A DNA stretch of 39,053 nucleotides from Monosiga brevicollis MX1 (taxonomy: Eukaryota; Opisthokonta; Choanoflagellata; Craspedida; Salpingoecidae). A model generated the notes under the pieces. That model was not told the DNA's origin. It saw nothing but the letters and a program-made list of their open reading frames with translations, and ran no database searches. The first letter of the stretch is position 1; each line of letters begins with the position of its first letter. The stretch lies in NCBI RefSeq assembly GCF_000002865.3, contig NW_001865082.1, positions 218,527-257,579 on the forward strand, in the 5' to 3' direction. Positions 10,898 through 22,104 of this stretch are shown one piece after another. The position numbers and the translations under genes were made by a program.

Positions 10898-13800
10898 CGA
10901 GCGTTGGTACCACCACGGTCGTCCGTGCTGGACCTGGATCGGGCAAGACGCGTGTGCTTACCGGCCGTGCCGCCTGGCTCATACTCAACCAAAATGTCAA
11001 ACCCTCTGACATTGCGCTTTTGACTTTTACTCGCAAGGCAGCTGAGGAAATGTCTACGCGACTTGGTGAGCTCATCAACTGCCGCCAGGAGGTTTCGTGC
11101 GGCACCTTTCACTCGGTAGCCCGGTCCTTGCTGTGCAAAAGAGAAAAGCGTGCGGGCAACCATTCAGATTTCAAATGCATCAATAATGAGACTGTCAAAC
11201 ACACCCTGAGGAGCTTTGAAAAAGAATTCGAGCTCGCGCGAAGGAAGGGTGTGGAACTTGAGGTTGACACCATTCGTGACACCATTCACCGTGTCAAAAT
11301 GCTACGCTGGAGCCCCCATGACCTGAGCTGCGAGATTGACAGGCTCGAGGCAAAGAGCGATCGATCAAAGACGGAACATCGAACTCTTGCGCAGTACCGT
11401 TCCACCTTGCCATTTTACGAGCGGTACAAAGAGCACTGCCAACGCCAGAACTGGCTTGATTTTGACGACCAGCTGCTCAATTGTGACAAGTATTTGGAGC
11501 AGAATTCGCAGATCAAACCCTTCAAGCACGTTCTAGTGGACGAGTTCCAGGACACCAACCTGATTCAATATACGATGGCACGCCGCTTGGCCGCAGACGG
11601 CAACCTCTTTGTGGTGGGTGATCCCAACCAAGCCATATACAGCTGGTGTGGTGCACAGCCCAATATCTTTGTTCGCATACAAAAGGACTATGCCTCAAAC
11701 GTCCAGCAAATTGAGCTTCGCAAGAACTATCGCTCAACCAAAGCCATTCTCAAGTTCAGCTCGACACTCATTTGTCAGCAGCAGTTGAGCTCCGATGCAT
11801 CGCAGTCGGACAGCCAGGGCACCAAACAGGCCACACAGGAGCAGGGGCCCGACGTTTGCTTGACCACATACCCGGTGGGCTCCTTCTCGTCACCGTTCTG
11901 ATCACCTTTTTACCCCACAAATGTTTTGTAAATTGGTCCTTGCACAAATCCAGCCCTCGGCGTTCTCTCATCACACCGCCATTCTCGTCATGTTCATGCT
12001 CGTCTGTAAATGGCTTAGTCATTGCAAGAAGAGCTCTCCGGCATTGTTCAAATCTTTTCTCAGACGGCCAACCGCGCGAAAAGTTGGTACTCTTGCTTCT
12101 GCCTAAAGGCACACCGGTGCAGACACACAAGCACAGACATTCACACACAAGCTTACCAAGTCAATAATGAAGTGGCTGCGGGCTTTGGTCATGCACAGTT
12201 TATCATGTGTCAAACTCAATGCTGTGCTACCCTTCTTGCCATCTTGCTTTCCCTTTTCTGTGCCCTGCTTTCGTCTTTCTCCTTGCAGCCTCCTTACGCT
12301 ATTCAGACTTTGCCATTTTACTTCGTACCAATGCCACTTTGTGCAATGTTGAACAGGTAGGCCTTTGATCCGGAAAGTCTTTCCTGAATACCCCTTTTAC
12401 GTTTGGTATACACCCGAGGCCGTCATCTGAAGCAGCCTGACAAACTGTGTTTTAGGAACTGAAGATACACCATCTGCCTTATCGCCTGGCTGGAAAAACC
12501 GGACCTTTCCAGAGCCAGGAAGTCGGCGACCTGCTTGCGTATCTTCGCCTGATCAACGACAGGTCTGATGATGATGATGCTTTCAAGCGTATCTGCAACA
12601 GACCTAGTCGCGGGATTGGTGTGCAGACTCTAAACAAACTGGACAACTTGGCGAAAGAGCAAAAGACAAGCCTATTTTCGGCCGCTGCCACTTCACAGCT
12701 CAAACCCGCCAAGTCTTTTGCAGATCTCATTGCAGAGCTGCGCGGCCGTTTGGGCAACTTTAAGGAGCTGTCCGAGTACATACAAATGGTGATTAAGGAG
12801 ATCAAATTCGAGGAGCATGTCAAGAAGACTTGTAAAGCTGCAAAGACAGATGACGAGCATGGTGAAAACGATTTTACGCGACGCTGGAAAAACGTTGAGC
12901 TCCTGATTGATTGCGCAACCAGTACTCAGCAACAGCAGTGCCAGCAACATGGCGCCAAAGCCTCGGATGATGTAGAACGATCCATTCAGGACCTGTTGAT
13001 CAACTTTGTCGAACGGTATTCTGATGGCATCACTGTATCCACCGTTCACAAAGCAAAGGGTCTCGAATGGGCAGTCGTGGCTGTTCCCGATGTCAACGAT
13101 CATAATTATCCCCACATCAATACCCAACACGATGGCGACGACGCCGGGGTAGACGAAGAGAGGCGCCTGCTCTATGTACGCGCAGCCTGTATCTGACCCA
13201 CCTGTGCCTGCTAGGGATCAACAGCCAGCTCTTATCTCACGCGTTGACAATGTCCGCGGGCGTTGCACATAGGTGGCATGCAGCCGACCCAAGGTGGCCC
13301 TTCTTTTGTCTCGAGCCACAACAAAAACAGCCCGGGATCATGGAGGCTTCCCGATTACCACGCAGCCATCACGATTCCTTCAAAATATTCACAAACTTGT
13401 TCGCAGGGGACCAATAGACCCTGATTGGGTAACTCAATGCTTGTCTTGGGTCTCAAAGCTTAAGATGCTTAAATTACCTTTATTGTCCGGGCATGCCGTA
13501 CGTGCCCAGCAAACCACGCTACTCGGTCTCGACCTTCCAACACCCCATGAAGTTGACTCGGAAGCGGGTAGCACTTGCTCACGCAACAACGGGGCGTCTA
13601 CGCCTGGTCGCGAGCAGATAATGCGTAGTACCAGCGCCATCGTACCAAGGTCTGAGGTGGCCCAATCAGCTGAGGTCGAGCAAACCCATGCGGCACCACA
13701 AGACCAGCAAGGCCATGACGAATCTACTCAGTCCCCAGAGCCTCGACTTCGTCAGGCATCAATCAAGCTGACGGCGCGCAGCGTTACCTATGGTCTCGGG

Positions 13801-14109
13801 GATCGAAACCGCGCCAAAACTCCTGGTTTGCAGGATAAAAAGCAGGGCAGCAAGCCCAAAAACATGCCTAAAAAGCAGCCTGGCAAGGCCAAACGACGAC
13901 GCAGACAGCAAGAGCACAATCTTCAGCCCACACAGACACTACTGGACGGCTTTGTCTCACGAGGACCCAGGTCTAGGCAAGGAGCAAAGACGCTGCTTGC
14001 GGCAGTGTGCCAGCCTACTCAGGTGAATCTTGATTTGAGCGCACAGCAAGGCACATGCAAGCAAGAAGGTGATGGGGAGCCAATTCCCAAGAGGAAGCCG
14101 GCGTTATAG
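10898..14109 (+). CDS. UvrD/Srs2-type SF1 DNA helicase (5' end in gap)
   Basis: 3'-5' DNA helicase of the UvrD/Rep/Srs2 group, acting in DNA repair or dismantling of recombination intermediates. Exons: 10898-11874 (partial), 12019-12082 (tentative, weak donor GTTGGT), 12289-12356, 12456-13175 and 13273-14109, about 887 residues remaining. Visible motifs: I AGPGSGKTRVL (about 10927), Ia TFTRKAAEEM, II LVDEFQDTN, III VVGDPNQAIYSW, IV NYRSTKAIL, a FAILLRTNA segment in the third exon, V TVHKAKGLEW and VI EERRLLY|VACSR, the last assembled across an intron as the family requires. The first residues and Q-motif are lost in the N gap. After the helicase core comes a basic, lysine/arginine-rich tail followed by QTLLDGFV (nt 13933-13956), a near match to a PCNA-binding PIP box. 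It converges on the receptor cyclase gene. Confidence 0.9.
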
Positions 14110-14434
14110 GACGCAACCGCGTTTATCGATTGCGCCAATGTCGTACGTATGTGAGGACCGCATTAGGTGTTGCGAATCGTTTCTCAGTGCCCTCGGCCTG
14201 GCTTGTGGTCGGTGATGCACATGTCAAGGCGACTGGGGAAATGCTTGCATGAATGATGGCCTCTCGCGCAGACCCAAGAATACAAAGCTGTAGCATTAGA
14301 TTCGTTCCAATCACAGATCAATTATAAGAGTTCGTTCACTGCTAATCAATAACTCATGTCTCAGCCATTGGCAACACGAGTTCATGCAAGCATACGGTGC
14401 GACTTTTGTTAAAGTGCTGGCACGATAAAGACGA
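14110..14434. other. Convergent intergenic region
   Basis: 325 bp between the stops of the helicase (+) and the receptor cyclase (-). Nothing is recognised; it presumably holds both 3' UTRs. Confidence 0.6.
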
Positions 14435-17400
14435 TTAAACGTTGCTGTCCACCGACAGCTCGATATCGATAGTTCCTGCTGTCAGAGAGGCTAGGTCACT
14501 CGATTTGTCACCGTCATTCTCCTCAAAGCGCACCGTCACAGCCGACTTGGTCAGGGAGGGACGAGAAGAGCTTCCTGCATCGATCTTGGAGTCATCTGGA
14601 ACAATATCCACAGCCACACTGTCAAACATCGCCTGGGGTGCCATGGGCGAGGGCGGTGCAACCAAGTCGCGGATGTTTGAGGGTCGGCGCGCGTTAGGAA
14701 CAGAGGCCAAGCTGCGCATGGAGGCCACGCTGAACTGTGACTTGCGTGACTTGCGATTTGGTTGCTCCTCAGTGTCTGAAACCTGAGGAGCATGGCCAAG
14801 CCAGTAGGTCTGCATCTTGCCCAGGCCCTTGATGGACACTACTGGGTCACGTCGAATGACATTGAGGGACACATCCTGCTTCTGCACAAGCGCTGCCGCC
14901 TCGGGGGACATGTGAATGCAGTTTCGCACGCTGTTGCTCTCCATGCGCGATGCGCAGTTGACGGTCGACCCAAAAAGGCAGAAGCGCGGCGTCAACGTGC
15001 CAACAACGTTGCTCACAACTGGGCCGCTGTGAAAGCCCACACGAATGTCAATGTGGGGACCGTCGGGATCGTTTTCCAAGATGGGGATGGCATTGGCAGC
15101 TTTCAAGGCGTCCATCGCAAATCGTGCCACACGCGCCGCGTGGTCTGATTGTGTCGTGAATAGGTTGCTTACGCACATGTAGGCGTCGCCAATGGTTTCA
15201 ATCTTGTATAGTCCGTGCTTGTCACAGAGCTGATCAAACTCCCGGTAGAGGCGATCCAGCATGTTGGAAACCTGCATGGGCTCTAGAGTGGCGCTCATAT
15301 CCGTAAAACCGCAAATGTCTGAAAAAAAGATGGTAACCTCGGCGTGGTGCTCAGGCTCTGACAGAAGGGGCGGGGCCGAGCCAAACAGGGATGAGGCAGG
15401 CCAGCGGCTCGAATCCAAAACACCAGCTGGATAAATTTTCGCTACACAGCAAGTTGTGGCAGAGCCTTTCTTACCGATGGTTCGCCCCTCGCGCAAGGCT
15501 GTGGCAATGTGCTTGGGAAAGACTTGCTCGAGCAAAGCATTGTCCTGGAAGGCGCCCTTGCGAGAATTAATCTTCATCTTGCCTTCGAGTGGCTCAATAC
15601 GTCGCAAGAGCTCCACGAAAGTAGGCCTCGTGTCGGGATCTGCTGCCAGAGACTCCTGCAGACATTGGGGTGGGATGGTGAGTTTTGCAGCCTCTTTTGT
15701 GGACGAGAACAACACCGTTGTGACACGTCACGTGTAGAACCAACGACCAAGCACTGGTTGCCAAACTCACATTCATCAGCACAGCAAACTCGGCCGGCAT
15801 GTTGGTTGGCGCATTTGGACGAAGCTTGCGCCGCACAATGTTCTGTGCCAGGGTCTCTGAGTCGTAGTCAACATCCTCGTAGGGGTCCTCGCGGGAGAAA
15901 ATTTCAAACATGACAATGCCAAAGCTATAGACGTCGCTTTCAAATGACGTGATGTTGCCCTGTAGCAACTCTGCTCCGCCACATTGCACACAAAATGAGA
16001 GCAGTAGCAGCTCGAGACATTGCAACCAGGTTGTGCATGATTCAGCAAACGTACCAGGTGCCATCCAGGATAGCGTGCCTCCGCGTTGGCTATGCTCAGA
16101 GGCCAAGCCAGCCATACCAAAATCGGACACTTTGACGTGAAACTTGCTGTCGACCAAGCAGTTCTGTGAAGGAAAGCCGCATAAGTTGATGATATATATC
16201 GCGAGGCCGTCAACTGAGTTGAACACGCGCGCCTTGTCGCGTAGATTTGCCTTACCAGGGCCTTGAGATCGCCGTGGATCAAGTCTGCGTTGTGCAGGTA
16301 GCGCATCCCGCTGGTAATGTCGTGAATGGCGTTGTAGCGAAAGTCATCGTCCAAGTCCATGGCCTCATTGTGAAGCATACTGTACAGCGAACCCATCTCC
16401 ATGTACTCCCTGCCAAGTATGATGCGGGCAGGGGCAAGAGCATTATGACTCAAGGAAAGAAACAGAGCTGTTCAACACCCTTTTTGTGTTCACAGAAACA
16501 ACAACAACAACAACCAAGAAATAAAAGCACCAAACACAAGCCCGAGGGCCAGTCACAGACCATGGCGTCCAACATACAAGATCATCAAGGGCTCCATGCC
16601 CGACTCGACAACAGCTCCCATCATGCGGCAAATGTTGTCATGTTGCATACGGCTCAACAGGCGCATCTCTCGAAACAGTTGCCGGCGAGCCCGCGTCTCA
16701 GGCGAAGGGCCAAAAATACGCTCGTACCAAGGGCGCTGGGACATGGTAGTGACGCGACCGGATCGAATTGTCGACCCATGACTAACGCTACCAAGCTTTT
16801 CGGCCACGGCTTCAGCCTCGACAAAGACGTTGCGGACAAAGTTGCGAGCCATGCGCTCCTTGCTCCTGCCCGTCTGGCGCCGATGCGAGTGAAAGGGCAG
16901 GCCGTACCCGTTGTTGGTGCCGCTTTTCAGGGTACTTTCATGCGTTTTGCTTGAGGTTCGAAACTTGCCTTTCTTGCTGACATATGCGCGCTTGACGGCC
17001 ACCATCTGCCCGCGAAACTTGGCCGCCAGTACCACACCAAAGGAACCCGAGCCCAGAACCTCGGCCGGCTGCTCCATCACCAGCTCAGCGGGGTTGATTT
17101 GCCAAATGCCATCCGCCTTCAAATGCTGGCGGTGCAGCAGATAAAACACCAAGAGCACCACCAGCAGGGCAATCGGGATCAAGATTTGGAGAATGAAGAC
17201 GCCCATTTGCTGACAAGTGGAGCCGATGCGAACAAAGCCCGTTTTACAACGACACGTGCCCTTTGACGTGTACGTTTCATCAGCGCGGCAAATCCGCACG
17301 CAAGGCTCGCAAATGCACGTATAGTTGAAGCCTTCGCGCACTGGACACGAATAGAGGTCGGTGGACTGGCAAGTGACGTCGTCGGCTGGAGCCCAGCCAA

Positions 17401-19131
17401 AGGCACACACGACGTCTTCGGTGCTTGAGCTCATTTTTTCGCAGCTCCTTTGATCTGAGTCGTCCTCAACCATGATTGTGAGGTCTTGCTGTTAGCCACG
17501 CAAGCCAAGCGGCCAGCACGTGAGAACTGCGGATTTGATGGGTTGGTCTGTTCAACACCTGCGGCGAGCATTTGATTGCGCACCCACCAAAAGGCTCAAG
17601 GTATCAATGTAGGCCAAGGGCGGGCGAAAGTAGCTGACGCCCTTTACCCCCATGGCTTGGTAATGGGTCATATTGAGATCAAACAGGCGCGAGATGGCCG
17701 TGTGCACCATCTATTTTCAGAGCATGTGCCTTGGGGTGAGCTTTTGTACAGGTGTGGGCAGGTGCGGGGTTGTTGCAATGTGAAGCACCCGGCCAACAAT
17801 GTACACAATGACCACATTTCTACATGCCTGTTGGGACAAGCTGCCCACCGACGCCAGGACCCAATCTGGGTGTATGGAAAGTGAAGTAGGAGTGGTTCAC
17901 GTGGTGAGAAGAGTTGCATGTGATGATGATAAAGTAAGGCAGCTGAGCAAAAGGAAGCGGTCGAACCAGAAAGCTACAGGCGAGCCGGCGCGAGCGGGCG
18001 GGCAGGCACGCACCACCAAAAAGACCCGTGGAGCAGCGAAACGGAAAGGCCTCGCCATTGGGAAACCGGTGATTATACTCGTTGAGAAAGTTGATATCCG
18101 GGGTGAAGACGAGACCATCCTTAACCATTCCTGCGTGCCTCAACGCGGCCTTCTCGTGAATGGCGAGGATATGTGGCTCCAAGTAAAAATTGCGAACAAA
18201 GGTTCGAGATTAATCAGTTATCTGGCCGTACCATCAATCACACCGCTCTTGACAAAGCCCACGTCTGCAGTGCCGTTGAGGACTTCCCAGACGACCTGCT
18301 CGGCGTCGCCGGTGTAAATGACCTGACCACCAAGCATCCAGAAAATATCATGTATGATGAGGTTCGAGGACGTGGCGGTACGCACCAAAGGTTCAAGGAA
18401 GCTGACAAACCTGGGAGAACAGTTCGTAGGTGTTGTAGCCTTGCTTCCATAGCTCATGGCGTTGCGCTTGAAAGCCAAGGAGGGAGTCTCGACCAATCGC
18501 AGCCACGGTCTTGCCTTGAAAATCGGCAACACTTTCAATGGTACTATTCATTGACGTGAACATCACACCGCCCGAGTAGGCCACGTCCACATCTACAGCG
18601 CGCGATTATGGCGGCAACATGAAGCCCAAGGCGGGGGTGAGGGGGGGGGGGGGTGGAGGCAAAGAAAGAGAAGCGAAGGATGCGAGTCCTACCGTTGAGA
18701 TGGCGGACAATGCCGGCCAAGGGTGTAGAGTCATACTCGGCGGCCATGCACACAAAGAGATCGCTGGGCGTATAGGTCGCGTCCAATTTTCCAATACGCA
18801 CCAGCTCTCGAAGAGTGCCAGGTGGAGCCACAATGATGTCGGCATCGATGTCCAACAGAGCCATAGTGGCCGTCATTTCATCGACGGCACGAGCGCGAGC
18901 ATCTATGAATGAGCAAAAGCCAGCAAGGGTGAGTTCTTGTCAGGCTGCTTTGCTTTGAAGATGGTCGAGCACGACAGACCGCATGTGACACTTACAGTTG
19001 TCGAGAATGCCGAGGCGAAAGCGCTGGCTACTTGCCGGCGCGACAGTGGTTGTGGAGGCATTTTGGGCCGTCACGACAACGGCGAGCAAGGCTGCCAAGA
19101 TGACGCCTCGGATCAGACGCGAACTGATCAT
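14435..19131 (-). CDS. Receptor kinase-guanylate cyclase with PhnD-like (PBP2) ectodomain
   Basis: Single-pass receptor, about 1162 residues, 12 exons: 19131-18996, 18902-18693, 18592-18411, 18322-18232, 18130-18017, 17865-17828, 17710-17588, 17488-16578, 16409-16256, 16163-16055, 15970-15771 and 15655-14435. All junction phases agree. Domains: signal peptide (1-22); type II periplasmic-binding fold resembling phosphonate-binding PhnD (about 38-295: VAYSGG, ADFQGKTVA, VLNGTADVGFV, F-DWVLASVG); Cys-rich stalk (about 314-390); membrane helix (about 393-417); kinase with GSGSFGVV (444), VAVK (Lys464), HGDLKALN (Asp649) and SDFG (Asp667); signalling helix LLEQVFPKHIA; class III cyclase with metal Asp869 and Asp913, guanine-type Glu909 and Cys982, transition-state Arg993. 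It should make cGMP in response to a small ligand. About 90 extra residues lie between Lys464 and the helix-C Glu572. The cytoplasmic tail is Ser-rich. Confidence 0.92.
17711..17827 (-). other. GC-AG intron in receptor cyclase gene
   Basis: Minus-strand donor is CAG|GCATGT and acceptor AAAATAG. No GT donor gives the required phase 0 junction between the LSQQ segment and MVHTAISRLF, which aligns with the C-terminal lobe of the binding protein. Confidence 0.7.
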
Positions 19132-20293
19132 CGGTGTGGTCTTGAGAGGCTTGGATCATCCGAAGTGAATTGCTCTTGAAGTAAGAAATGTGGACTGAGA
19201 AAAAGAGAAAGGAGTCTCTTCGTCACACGTCGGAGCTGAGCACGGAAAAAAATGCCATTCACTGGGCGCCGTTCGCGCATTTGAGCTGCTCACGGAAAGG
19301 GTGACGGAAAGAAGTTTGAGCTGTGCAGCTCAGTCAGTCTTTCGCACACGGCGAGGCACATAATCTGGTTGGAGAGGTTGCAGGGGGGGCGGCCGGGAGG
19401 GGGGGTGGGGCACGACCGTTCAAGTTTCGGTGAAGTGTGTCAAGTCATGAACAAGTGGAGTCGGAAGTATGCGTGAAAGCTCCATCGAACTGTGGGTGCT
19501 GGGTCGGCGGCGGTTAAAATTGGCGCAAAGTCGGGCAACACCCAACCACTGGACCCTGTCAACGGGATGTCGCATCACGTGTAGTTGTGGGATACCGACA
19601 TGCTTGCCCGCTGACATGACCACATCGGCGTTGCATCAGATTTGGGACTTGTGCCTTGCCCGCGGGCAAAACCGCGTTCCACCTCTTTGGCGTGCCCCCT
19701 ATGAGGTTGGGGATGGAGCATCCTCGAACGCTTGCTGACGTTCAACGGAACAGCTGTTTTTGCTGAGATCTTGGCCACCCACTTCATCATCAACGGGCCT
19801 CCTTGGTTGGCTCAAAGGCACATCTGGTTGAGCCAACCACCTGGCGAGAATGACCTTTCCCGCGAAAGTGATGGCACCAGGAAAAGCCGCCAACGTGCAA
19901 GCGCGCCCTATGAAATTACTTGGGGCTCGACGCTTGTTCATGTTAGCTGATCCAAACGTCAAAATACCACAGACGGTGTGGTGGTAGTGTCGCCTTGGAG
20001 CGTGGGCGGACATCAAACTGCCAATGTCCCCGTACCATCGTGCCGCGCCCCAACCGTCTGCCGTTTGACCAGCATTTGGGGCAACGTACGCTATGGGGCC
20101 ACAACGCGTGATAGTAGCAACGCGTTTTTTTGGGGGGGGGGACGCTGGTTTTATGATGTGGTAGTTTTGGGGTTTGTGGGTGTTCTACCACTAAAACACG
20201 CATGATGTAAGCGCTGGTGATGCAGCTTTTCTTACATTTCGTTTGGTAACGAAAGGGATGTTTTTCAAGCACACACACACACAGAAACCTCAG
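19132..20293. other. Intergenic region upstream of receptor cyclase and fibrinogen-like locus
   Basis: No gene is recognised with confidence. It contains G-rich runs (about 19380-19412 and 20134-20143), a CA run (about 20270-20283) and an 11-bp inverted repeat (19804-19814 with 19829-19839). Promoters for both divergent genes and a first exon of the plus-strand gene may lie here. Confidence 0.5.
19804..19839. repeat. Inverted repeat, 11-bp arms
   Basis: Arms TGGTTGGCTCA (19804-19814) and TGAGCCAACCA (19829-19839) are perfectly complementary around a 14-nt loop. It could be chance, a hairpin or a binding site. Confidence 0.6.
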
Positions 20294-20916
20294 TGTGCAC
20301 TGCTGCTGAATGGCGTGTGGACGTGATTCACGAGCTGAACGAGCTACGCACCACATGTGCGGAAGAGCATACAATCTACCTTGATGCCCCGGCCGAGGCG
20401 TGTACTGCGGCCAACGCTGGCCAGCTGGCTCTCTCGGCCACAGGCCACGTCGTCGTTTGCGTTGGTGAGGCTTGGACTGCTGTTGGCAGCGATGAAAGCC
20501 CGTATCCTTCGTGCCGTGCTATCAAAGATGCTTTTTCCCACGCCCCCGACGGCGACTATACCGTCGTCTGCAATGAGGTATCCCCACGAGTCTGCTGCGA
20601 CATGACCACTGAAGGTGTGTTCCCCTGGGTCTTGTAAAGAGCAGCTCCTCGACCTGCTCGCTTGTTTTTCCAGCCTGGTATGCTTGGCTTGCCTTGTCGG
20701 CCTCACACAAGCTGCAGTGCACCTTTTGGCATAGGGGGTGGCTGGGAGTGGATGGCCACCAAGGTGACCACCGACTTTGACGCACTTGGTGCTGCTCAAG
20801 CGCGTCAAATCAGCCTTGATGCTGACGCTGCAGGAGAGATTCCGCGTGATCTCCCTTGGACGCAAGTCCTGTTTCGCTTCAAGTCCAGCCAGCTGGCCAG
20901 CACATGCACCGTGTAA
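20294..20916 (+). pseudogene. Fibrinogen-like unit 1, 5' half (truncated at inversion)
   Basis: Exons 20294-20614 and 20735-20916, joined by a GT-AG intron (acceptor GGCATAG). The first exon begins after an acceptor (AACCTCAG), so an upstream exon, probably a signal peptide, is missing from my model. The translation has an N-terminal Cys-containing region, then SC-x-AIK, DGDYTVV, CCDMTTEG and GGGWEWMATKV. This is the signature of the first subdomain of fibrinogen-related domains (usual form YCDMxTDGGGW), then a module ending TQVLFRFKSS. The frame stops at TAA 20914-20916, where unit 2 continues with conserved sequence. The missing second half lies next to it on the opposite strand. Probably a broken extracellular protein; an assembly error is not excluded. 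Confidence 0.6.
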
Positions 20917-21290
20917 TATCGTCGGGCGCGGCAGCGGGCGCCTCGCGGACCATGTACCATACGGGCTCTGTGAGATAGCAATAGCCTGCAATACATTTGC
21001 TGCCCAGTGCTTCAGGGTCATCTGAAAAAAGCCAATCACTCTTGTCATAGGCAGACTTGACATGCCACAGGTCAAGCCAGGGGTTGGAGCCGTTGTGCCA
21101 CTCGGATATGCCCAGGTAGGTGGAATAGTTCAAGCGTTGCACAAGGGCGGTGCCGATCTCAGGGTAGCGTGTGCCGTTGACAACGCTAAAGAAGCCACCC
21201 GTCGCGCGAGACACTGAGCTCTGCTGCGCGCCTTGCAGGAGCGTGTCGAGTGCGGGCTGCCGTCCAGTCTGCCTGGCCGCGTCGCCATTG
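20917..21290 (-). pseudogene. Inverted second half of fibrinogen-like unit 1
   Basis: Read on the minus strand from about 21290 to 20917 this matches the second half of units 2 and 3. LDTLLQG aligns with LDSFFRG, NPWLDLW with DRWIDLW, and LGSKCIAGYCYLTEPVWYM with LGTKCIAGICLEHEPVWMM of unit 2. It picks up where unit 1 breaks off, so the simplest explanation is a local inversion with breakpoints near 20905-20925 and 21250-21295. Unit 2 begins immediately to the right on the plus strand. Confidence 0.65.
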
Positions 21291-21291
21291 G

Positions 21292-22050
21292 TCTTCTTGC
21301 CAGCAGATTTCCAACTTTACACCAAAAGCCGTCGCCGCAGATGGCCTCTACGCCATTGAGATTGAAAATCAGATTCGAACCGTATACTGCGACATGACCA
21401 CCGCTGGTGGAGGCTGGTTTGTTCTTCGTTCCGTGTCCCTTCCCCCCCCCTTCTTTTTCTCTCCCGATATTGGCGCTCACCAGCGGCGTCTTTGTTGACC
21501 ACCATCATGTTTAGGACGGTGTTTGCGACAAAGAAGACGCCATCCTTTCCTGTCTTCAGCAGCTTAATGAGTGGTCTTCAGCTTGCTTCCGCCATCAACG
21601 ATGACAGTGCAGGTCATATTCCAGCCCAAGCCCAGGTGCTCGAAATTCTTTTCAAATTTGCTGACAGCCCCGATTACGTCATTTATACTCGCACGCAACG
21701 GGATAGCGATCTCGACAGCTTCTTTCGCGGCACTACCCTCACCGTGTCGGGTGGAGCCAACGGCAACTGGCATCGGGTGGTCTCGAATGTCCGCTCACCA
21801 ACCACGGGCAAGGTGGCGGCTTCTGGTGTCATGCTGGCAGTGGTTCGCATACATTTGTATCGCGCCAACGGCATCTCCGAGGAGCACTCGGGTACGGATC
21901 GGTGGATCGATCTGTGGTCGGGTCCCGACGGCTCCAACAAATACATCTCAGCCGACTCAAATGCTGCGCTTGGGACCAAATGCATTGCTGGCATTTGCCT
22001 TGAGCACGAGCCCGTGTGGATGATGTATCGCACGCGCCTTGATGCCCGAA
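21292..22050 (+). CDS. Fibrinogen-like unit 2 (intact)
   Basis: Exons about 21292-21416 and 21515-22050, GT-AG intron between, phase 2 inside the conserved Trp of GGGW. Order: SCQQISN, DGLYAI, YCDMTTAGGGW-TVFATKK, then ILFKFADSPDYVIYTR, a central region and CIAGICLEHEPVWMMYR. It is the only unit of the three without breaks. The frame can continue into unit 3 if a short 54-nt intron (22051-22104, GTG...TATAG) is removed. Otherwise it runs to a stop at 22187. The fold of the second half is not recognised beyond its internal repetition. Confidence 0.65.
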
Positions 22051-22104
22051 AAGTGTTGCAGGCCGACCAACGGCCCGCACGGCAGTTGGTTGGATATTTT
22101 ATAG

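Noticed and set aside
11875-12018. Continuing the first helicase exon to its stop at 11901 as a short protein
   Set aside because: The helicase motifs IV-VI continue in downstream exons in consistent phase, so the stop is intronic.
17799-18559. Plus-strand frames (172 and 128 residues) opposite the receptor ectodomain
   Set aside because: Antisense shadows of receptor exons, which show consistent splice phases and domain matches.
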